This document shows, in pieces, positions 58,941 through 64,000 of a stretch of 64,000 bases of DNA (positions are counted from its first letter, which is position 1; every line of letters starts with the position of its first letter). Origin of the DNA: Spirochaetae bacterium HGW-Spirochaetae-1 (GTDB lineage Bacteria; Spirochaetota; UBA4802; UBA5550); contig PGXY01000002.1 of NCBI GenBank assembly GCA_002839375.1, positions 374,392 through 438,391 of the forward strand. Reading direction: 5' to 3'. A program made the position numbers and the translations under genes. The notes under the pieces are model-generated. The model had not been told where the DNA came from. It made no database searches and worked only from the letters and a program-made list of their open reading frames with translations.

Positions 58941-59144
58941 ATGAGCGACCTTAATGTCCTTTCCGTCATCGAAAAATATCTCACTGATAACAAATTCGAC
59001 GGCCTATATGTCCCTGGGGAATGTGCGTGCCGCGTGGGCGATCTCATGCCGTGTCAGGGGTTCTGTGGTGATTGCCTGCCTGGATATCTTGGACCGGGAA
59101 ACGAGGAATGTGGCTGGAGCATAGGGGCGGAAAAAACGGAGTAG
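58941..59144 (+). CDS. Small cysteine-rich phage early protein
   Basis: A 67-aa protein with AGGAGGG upstream. An N-terminal helix (LNVLSVIEKYLTDN) is followed by GECACRVGDLMPCQGFCGDCLPGY, seven clustered Cys/Gly turns that could hold zinc. It is found beside other early phage genes; the role is unknown. Confidence 0.65.
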   Translation: MSDLNVLSVIEKYLTDNKFDGLYVPGECACRVGDLMPCQGFCGDCLPGYLGPGNEECGWSIGAEKTE

Positions 59145-59147
59145 ATC

Positions 59148-59408
59148 ATGCCGAACGAGAAGAACAAACAGACGGAATCGTCCGTGCCGACAACGTTAGA
59201 CGAATCGAATAACACGGAGAACACCGGCAAGGTGCAACACAATACGCGAATCAGCCAGACAACGAAAAAGCTACTGAAAAAGGCATGTATTGATTTCGAT
59301 ATGGATGAGCAGACTTTTACGGATATCGCGTTGAATAAATACATTGATTTTCTCTATGGAGAGGCGGGGCCGGTGAGTGACGAGAGTTTGAGGAAGATAG
59401 AGAAGTGA
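59148..59408 (+). CDS. Small phage protein with ribbon-helix-helix-like C-terminus
   Basis: An 86-aa protein. The first 30 residues are disordered (Asn/Thr/Ser-rich). Residues 33-75 (TRISQTTKKLLKKACIDFDMDEQTFTDIALNKYIDFL) have the strand-helix-helix pattern of RHH DNA-binding proteins. GGAG sits 7 nt before the ATG. It may regulate the early operon. Confidence 0.6.
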   Translation: MPNEKNKQTESSVPTTLDESNNTENTGKVQHNTRISQTTKKLLKKACIDFDMDEQTFTDIALNKYIDFLYGEAGPVSDESLRKIEK

Positions 59409-59689
59409 GGGAGGGGGCCTTGAATCTTGATTGCATCATGTCAGAGTGCTTCTGTAGTTGGGTGATTGAGCGGAATATCCGTGGCGAGAAAGTATATTTG
59501 TGTAACGCTGGATACGATAGAGATGATCGCGGTCCGGATACATGCAAGTCGTATTCCAGGAGATATGAGTGTGCCGGCGGGTTGGTTTTCAGGGAAGGGG
59601 AATACACAAAAGAATATTGTCAGGAGTGCACAGATTTATGTGCCTCTACAGCCTGCCCGGTAGCTGAGAAGAGGAGAAGCAAGAAGTGA
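59405..59689 (+). CDS. Small cysteine-rich phage protein
   Basis: A 94-aa frame starting GTG 59405, overlapping the previous stop. ATG 59438 is the alternative. It contains ten Cys, including CFCSW, CKSYS, CAGG and CQECTDLCASTAC. It overlaps the methyltransferase start by 4 nt. A zinc-finger-like fold is likely; the role is unknown. Confidence 0.6.
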   Translation: MREGALNLDCIMSECFCSWVIERNIRGEKVYLCNAGYDRDDRGPDTCKSYSRRYECAGGLVFREGEYTKEYCQECTDLCASTACPVAEKRRSKK

Positions 59690-61119
59690 ATCATCAATTT
59701 AATAATAACTATGTGACATTCGGCGATCTGTTCGCTGGAGGTGGAGGCGTCACCACAGGAGCATTATCTGTTCCAGGTATCCGCGTATTATGGGCGTTGA
59801 ACCATGATGAGATATCAATCAAGACACACGAAAAGAATCATCCAGAGACAATACATTATCAGGCTGATATCAGACAGCAGAATGAGAAAGAACTGGACCC
59901 GGTAGATATTTTATGGGCGAGTCTGGAATGCACAAATTATTCCAATGCCAAGGGTGGACAACCCAGAGATGCCGACAGTCGCACGCTGGCCTGGGAATTG
60001 CCCCGCTATATCAAGCATTGCCGCCCGTCGGTCATCATCATTGAAAATGTGCGGGAGTTCCTCGCCTGGGGCCCACTCAATGAAAAAGGAAAACCGGTGA
60101 GCAGACAAAAGGGCGAGGATTTTTCCCGATGGATAAAGGCTGTCAAGGAGTTGGGATATATAAATGTGGACTGGAGAATATTGAATGCTGCAGACTTCGG
60201 GTGTCATACCAGGCGGGAACGGTTATTTATTATATTCACGCGGGATGTACCGATCAACTGGAAAGAGGCGACTCATCATCCAGAGGGGAATAATCTTTTC
60301 GGTCTTCAGAAATGGCGGCCGGTGAAAGAGTGCATCGATCTGGATAACCATGGCCGATCTATATTCGGGAGAAAGAAGCCCTTGTCAGAAAATACACTGC
60401 GACGGATAGCCGGGGGAATAAAAAGGTTTTATCCCGATATGTGCTTTTTGATGAAATACTATAATTCATCATGCAACCCTGAATCTCAGAATCAAAGCGT
60501 CAATGAGCCCTGCCATTCGGTGACAACAAAAGACCGGTTTGCCTTGGTGAATATTGAGAAGAAACATTTTATGATGAAGTATTATAGCGGAGGGGATCAT
60601 GTTTTTGAAGTTAATGGACCATTGCATACTATAACCACTATAGATCATCATGCTTTAATCTCTGTGGAGAAGAAACAATTTATAACAGATCATATCTGGG
60701 GTGGAAGGACTCAGGGAACCTGTGAACCACTCAAAACGCAGATGACCAGACAAACTAAACAGCTCATTACATGTGAGAAATTCCAGTTTATCTCTGCATA
60801 TTTTAACAGCTCGGGGCGGCCTGAGACACAGAATCAGAGTCTGGATAAACCACTCAATACAATCATGACAGCGAATAAATACGCACTGGTATCCGGCTTT
60901 GATTTTGATATAAAAATGAGATTTCTCACGCCTGATGAATTGGCAAAGATTACCGGGTTTCCGGAGGGATATTTTGATCATGCTGGTCTGAATATATCCA
61001 AAAAATACCAGGTCAAAATGATAGGCAATGCGGTACCAGTAAATCTTGCTGCGGCAGTAATTGAACCAATGGCAATTATTCTCGAAAATATAAAGTTTCC
61101 CATGGTAGCAAACATTTAA
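59686..61119 (+). CDS. Phage C5 cytosine DNA methyltransferase
   Basis: A 477-aa protein. Motif I is TFGDLFAGGGG. Motif IV has SLECTNYSNAKGG with catalytic Cys82, in which the usual PC is replaced by EC as in some phage enzymes. Motif VI is IIENV (120-122), motif VIII RRERLF, and the C-terminal motifs IX/X include ITGFPEGY and QVKMIGNAVPVNLA. Between VIII and IX lie four tandem modules of about 37 residues (254-407) that probably read DNA. No cognate endonuclease is adjacent, so host-mimicking protection is likely. Confidence 0.9.
   Translation: MNHQFNNNYVTFGDLFAGGGGVTTGALSVPGIRVLWALNHDEISIKTHEKNHPETIHYQADIRQQNEKELDPVDILWASLECTNYSNAKGGQPRDADSRTLAWELPRYIKHCRPSVIIIENVREFLAWGPLNEKGKPVSRQKGEDFSRWIKAVKELGYINVDWRILNAADFGCHTRRERLFIIFTRDVPINWKEATHHPEGNNLFGLQKWRPVKECIDLDNHGRSIFGRKKPLSENTLRRIAGGIKRFYPDMCFLMKYYNSSCNPESQNQSVNEPCHSVTTKDRFALVNIEKKHFMMKYYSGGDHVFEVNGPLHTITTIDHHALISVEKKQFITDHIWGGRTQGTCEPLKTQMTRQTKQLITCEKFQFISAYFNSSGRPETQNQSLDKPLNTIMTANKYALVSGFDFDIKMRFLTPDELAKITGFPEGYFDHAGLNISKKYQVKMIGNAVPVNLAAAVIEPMAIILENIKFPMVANI
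60445..60906 (+). repeat. Four tandem recognition-like modules in the methyltransferase
   Basis: Each unit of about 34-41 residues follows F-[ML]-x-x-Y-Y/F ... P-L-x-T-[IV]-T-T-x-[DN]-x-x-A-L-[IV]-[ST]. The third unit is the most diverged. Confidence 0.7.
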
Positions 61120-63635
61120 TGACACCCGACATTTTTAACGAAGCGCGCCGCCGCGTATCCCGCTCACTCATTGAGCAGTATTTCGCCGCGCCTGGTGCGC
61201 ACTGGGACGGGTCCGAGTATTGGACGCTAAATCCCACACGCCGCGACAAGAAAGTCGGGTCGTTTCATATATCCGCCGAAGGGCAGTATTTCGACCACGC
61301 TACTAAAGACGGAGGAGACATAATTGACCTATTGGTTGCCATCCACGGAGTCACAAAAAAAGAGGCGGCTGAAAAGATCATCAGCGATACCGGCGGCACT
61401 ACACCCTCCCAGGAGAAGCGGCAAAAGATCGAGCGGGAACAGCAGGCGGACCGTAAGGGCGTCAAAAAAGAAAAGCCACCGGCACAAATACCGATCCCGG
61501 AGGCCGAACGCGAGAGCCTTGTCCGTACCCTGGAAAACGACTTTTTCAGGGAGAAGTACGGGGAATTCACCGCCGGATATACATACAAGACTATGGCGGG
61601 CGACTGGGCATTTGTGGGGGCGCGTTTCGAGCGGAAACAGGTTGATGCAGAAGGCCGGGAATACATCGAAAAAAACGTGGTGCCGTTCTATTTCACAACA
61701 ACGGGAAAATGGAAAAACGCTCTGCCTCCGCTACCTGGGAAATTGCCGTTGTACAAGATAGACGAGTTCGGGGCGATGAAGAAAAAAACCGGGGCGCGCT
61801 TCCTCATCGTCGAGGGCGAGAAATGCGCACAGGTGATGGTCCCCGGCTGGATCGTCGTCTCGTGGGTCGGCGGCACGAATAAGGTTCATCTATCCGACTT
61901 TTCACCCCTGGCTGATTACCCGGTAGCGATATGGCCGGATCATGACACACAAATAGACAAAGAGACGGGCCTGCCTCTCCCTGACGTAGAGCAGCCAGGA
62001 ATAAAGGCCGCACTCTCAATCCGGGAAGCTCTGCCACACGCTCAGATTATGGATGTGCGGGACCGCCCGGGGGACGGCTGGGACATCGCCGACGCTGCCG
62101 AGAGCATGTCGCCGGAGGAGTTGGCCGCGTATGTAGAGACCTGCCCGCGACTATTCGAGGAAATGCCCTGGGAGCCATACGACGCATTCCGGCAGTTCGT
62201 CGCGGATCGCTACGAGGACCGAAACCTCGAACACATAGACGGTCTGTTTTGGGAGTACAAGGCGGACGCGCATTGCTGGCGCGAGGTGATGCAGACTAAT
62301 ATTAAGACAGATATTCTGTGGTGGATGGAACAGAAAAAGATTGTGAAATTCCTCCAGAACAACGCCAAGGCGGTGCATACATTCCTGAAAAATACCGCGT
62401 CTCACCTCGAATTTTATTCCACCGGTTATTCGGGGAGAAATCCGTTCAAGGAATCGGCCATCATGCCATATATCCATTTTATGAACGGGGCTGTTGAGAT
62501 CAAAAAAACCGGTGTGAAATTCCATGAACGTGCCCAGGACAATGAAGATTTTTTCCGGCGATTATACCCGGTGCATTGTCTTGATTTTGATTTTCATCCC
62601 GAGGCCTACGAAGGTGCCCCACTGTCGGAAACGGCACCGGCATTCCATTTTTATCTGCGGGAACTCATCCCGCCCGAGGACCGGAGGCGGTCGGACTACG
62701 AGGAGCAATTGCAACTCACCATTGATTTTTTCAGCCAGATAATTGCTTACGCTATCAACCCGATAAAAAAAGAGCCGTACTTTTTCGCATTGTATGGAGC
62801 ACAGAGGGCCGGGAAATCGTTTTTTATTGATATCCTCGAACAGCTCATAGGGCAGCAGTTTTTCGTGAAGCGACCGACCTCGGATATGATCGGCAATCGC
62901 TTTGCAACGTCTGATTTGTGGGGTGCAAAAGTGTTCGTGGACGATGACGTGGAGAGCAACCTGAAGCTGCCAGACGCGTTTATAAAAAACAACTCAGGGA
63001 ATAAAGGGATCACGGTCGAGCGCAAGCACATGACGCCGGTGCATGGAGTAAAAATATCCGTGGCGATGTTTTTTCTATCCAATCACAATTTTAAAATATC
63101 TGGCGGTGCTGAAGGACTTGCCCGGCGATTTGTATATGTGCCATTTGATCGGGAAATCAAAAACCCGGACGTGTATCTGCTGGACAAAATTTGCGGGAAA
63201 GAGCCGAAAGACTTTGAGAGCGGCGACGCGGTGGGGCAAACCTTCGATGAGCGCCCGGCTATTATCGGCATGGCCCTGAGAGGATGGGAACTTTTCAGGA
63301 AAAATAATTATCGATTTGTAATGCCGGACTGGATCAAGCGAGAGCGTGACAAGTGGCTCATGGAGTCGTCGAGCGTGTCGCAGTGGTTTTATGAGGAATT
63401 CCTCGATAGCTACAAAAGCGACCGGATCAGCAGAAAGGAATTTTATGATCAATATAAATCATGGTGTGACGAAGAAGGCCGCAAGGCCATGGGGAAAATC
63501 AAGTTTTTTGAGGAAGCCAGGCGGACACGACGAATCAAGGAGATTAAGGGGAATATGGACCGGTACGTGGAGATATTGTCAGACATTGACGATACTCCGA
63601 GCGACGAAAAATTGCAGGAAGAAATACCGTTTTAA
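61119..63635 (+). CDS. Phage primase-helicase (DUF5906/SF3-type)
   Basis: An 838-aa protein. A short N-terminal domain (FDHATKDGGDIIDLLVA) resembles primase zinc-free DnaG-like starts. Residues about 225-275 (FLIVEGEKCAQVM ... WPDHD) look Toprim-like. The helicase domain has LYGAQRAGKSFF (Walker A, about 560), KVFVDDDV (Walker B) and FFLSNHN with RRF. It starts within the methyltransferase stop (TAATG). It should initiate phage DNA replication. Confidence 0.9.
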   Translation: MTPDIFNEARRRVSRSLIEQYFAAPGAHWDGSEYWTLNPTRRDKKVGSFHISAEGQYFDHATKDGGDIIDLLVAIHGVTKKEAAEKIISDTGGTTPSQEKRQKIEREQQADRKGVKKEKPPAQIPIPEAERESLVRTLENDFFREKYGEFTAGYTYKTMAGDWAFVGARFERKQVDAEGREYIEKNVVPFYFTTTGKWKNALPPLPGKLPLYKIDEFGAMKKKTGARFLIVEGEKCAQVMVPGWIVVSWVGGTNKVHLSDFSPLADYPVAIWPDHDTQIDKETGLPLPDVEQPGIKAALSIREALPHAQIMDVRDRPGDGWDIADAAESMSPEELAAYVETCPRLFEEMPWEPYDAFRQFVADRYEDRNLEHIDGLFWEYKADAHCWREVMQTNIKTDILWWMEQKKIVKFLQNNAKAVHTFLKNTASHLEFYSTGYSGRNPFKESAIMPYIHFMNGAVEIKKTGVKFHERAQDNEDFFRRLYPVHCLDFDFHPEAYEGAPLSETAPAFHFYLRELIPPEDRRRSDYEEQLQLTIDFFSQIIAYAINPIKKEPYFFALYGAQRAGKSFFIDILEQLIGQQFFVKRPTSDMIGNRFATSDLWGAKVFVDDDVESNLKLPDAFIKNNSGNKGITVERKHMTPVHGVKISVAMFFLSNHNFKISGGAEGLARRFVYVPFDREIKNPDVYLLDKICGKEPKDFESGDAVGQTFDERPAIIGMALRGWELFRKNNYRFVMPDWIKRERDKWLMESSSVSQWFYEEFLDSYKSDRISRKEFYDQYKSWCDEEGRKAMGKIKFFEEARRTRRIKEIKGNMDRYVEILSDIDDTPSDEKLQEEIPF

Positions 63636-63665
63636 TAATGAGCGGAAATGTAACAGGAGGAAGAC

Positions 63666-63905
63666 ATGAAACAGATTGTACGAAAAAGACCGTGGCGACT
63701 CGGTGAAGGTGATGAACTATTCGATCGCAAGACAGGACAGTGGTATCCAGTAAAAGGCTCGTCGATATCTTCGCGGCACACAGGAGCCACTCAATCAATT
63801 GACTGGATATATATTGATGGCGCGGCTTACGGGTATAAGGCGCTATGTATACGTTTTGACAGAGATCATCGGGGGCTCGTGGTGCGGGTAGATGCGAAAG
63901 AGTAA
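63666..63905 (+). CDS. Small phage early protein
   Basis: A 79-aa protein with AGGAGG before the ATG. It is basic at the N-terminus, beta-rich and contains SIDWIYIDGAAYGYKALCIRFDRDHRG. It is the last gene seen in the early run; no family is recognised. Confidence 0.6.
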   Translation: MKQIVRKRPWRLGEGDELFDRKTGQWYPVKGSSISSRHTGATQSIDWIYIDGAAYGYKALCIRFDRDHRGLVVRVDAKE

Positions 63906-63933
63906 AAAAATTTAATTTTTTGAAAAAAAATGC

Positions 63934-63962
63934 TTGACATGTACGTACAAATGACGTACATT
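63934..63962 (+). promoter_or_regulatory. Operator-covered promoter reading out of the window
   Basis: TTGACA (63934-63939), 17 bp, then TACATT (63957-63962). The spacer holds ATGTACGT and its inverse ACGTACAT (63939-63961) separated by 7 bp, so a dimeric repressor is likely. The regulated gene lies past 64000. Confidence 0.65.
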
Positions 63963-64000
63963 CATAATATAACAAATTAACAACCGGCGGGTTTAAAACG

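Larger units (their letters stand above)
29668..64000. mobile_element. Prophage with lambda-like head and Mu-like contractile tail (right end outside window)
   Basis: The element begins at tRNA-Arg with its integrase. Cargo, tail, head and terminase genes (31.6-56.5 kb, minus strand) and early/replication genes (57.7-63.9 kb, plus strand) follow. No right attachment site, repressor or chromosomal flank is visible, so it continues past 64000. The virion genes I could assign to roles have uninterrupted frames, so it may be functional. Confidence 0.92.

Overview
The window joins about 29.6 kb of bacterial chromosome to at least 34.3 kb of a prophage that runs off the right edge. The chromosomal genes suggest an anaerobic or facultative Gram-negative bacterium. 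Evidence for this is a tungsten-type aldehyde:ferredoxin oxidoreductase, several ferredoxin-like proteins, a CoA-disulfide reductase, lipoprotein signals and Fur boxes. A 7TM-DISM receptor fused to a SpoIIE-type phosphatase and a eukaryotic-like kinase/FHA/PP2C set are common in Spirochaetota, so a spirochaete relative is my best guess. No ribosomal RNA or marker gene here settles it.

Chromosome, left to right: a truncated 7TM-DISM/SpoIIE signalling protein (minus); a CrtI-like FAD oxidoreductase; a HypC-amidohydrolase pair (minus); a GNAT acetyltransferase overlapping a GH20 hexosaminidase; a PrmA-like methyltransferase; an aspartate-dehydrogenase-like enzyme; small membrane proteins; and a CoA-disulfide reductase/rhodanese facing a Fur-family regulator across Fur boxes. 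A DUF5320 protein and a 56-residue two-cluster ferredoxin follow under another Fur-like box. Next come the Ser/Thr kinase opposite an FHA-PP2C pair, and a GntR-controlled cluster (aldehyde oxidoreductase, DASS transporter, class-III aminotransferase, YitT protein) preceded by a 40-bp perfect palindrome. The cluster reads as a path from a terminal amine to an aldehyde to an acid with matching transport. A chemoreceptor, a GPH sugar transporter, a TetR regulator with a methyltransferase, a second 40-bp palindrome before a cysteine-rich Fe-S protein, a FliL-like lipoprotein and an enoyl-CoA hydratase complete this part.

The prophage starts at a tRNA-Arg(UCG) gene with a tyrosine integrase just downstream, followed by a probable cargo outer-membrane protein. 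From about 56.5 kb down to 31.6 kb the virion genes all run on the minus strand. They comprise small and large terminase, a gpW-like joiner, portal, an M23 endolysin with membrane proteins, a LamG repeat protein, a ClpP-type protease with a nested scaffold, decoration and capsid proteins. A tail module colinear with phage Mu follows: sheath, tube, frameshifted chaperones, tape measure, N, P, gp45 to gp48 and fibre. The virion should be a myovirus with a lambda-like head and a Mu-like contractile tail.

An ~800-bp repeat-rich region (56.5-57.4 kb) separates the virion genes from rightward early genes. These are many very small, often cysteine-rich proteins, a C5 cytosine methyltransferase, and a primase-helicase. 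Within the early genes, two tiny genes are bounded by sequences that match integron cassette boundaries (GTTRRRY / RYYYAAC with a palindromic 70-bp attC-like site). This is the most unusual structure in the window.
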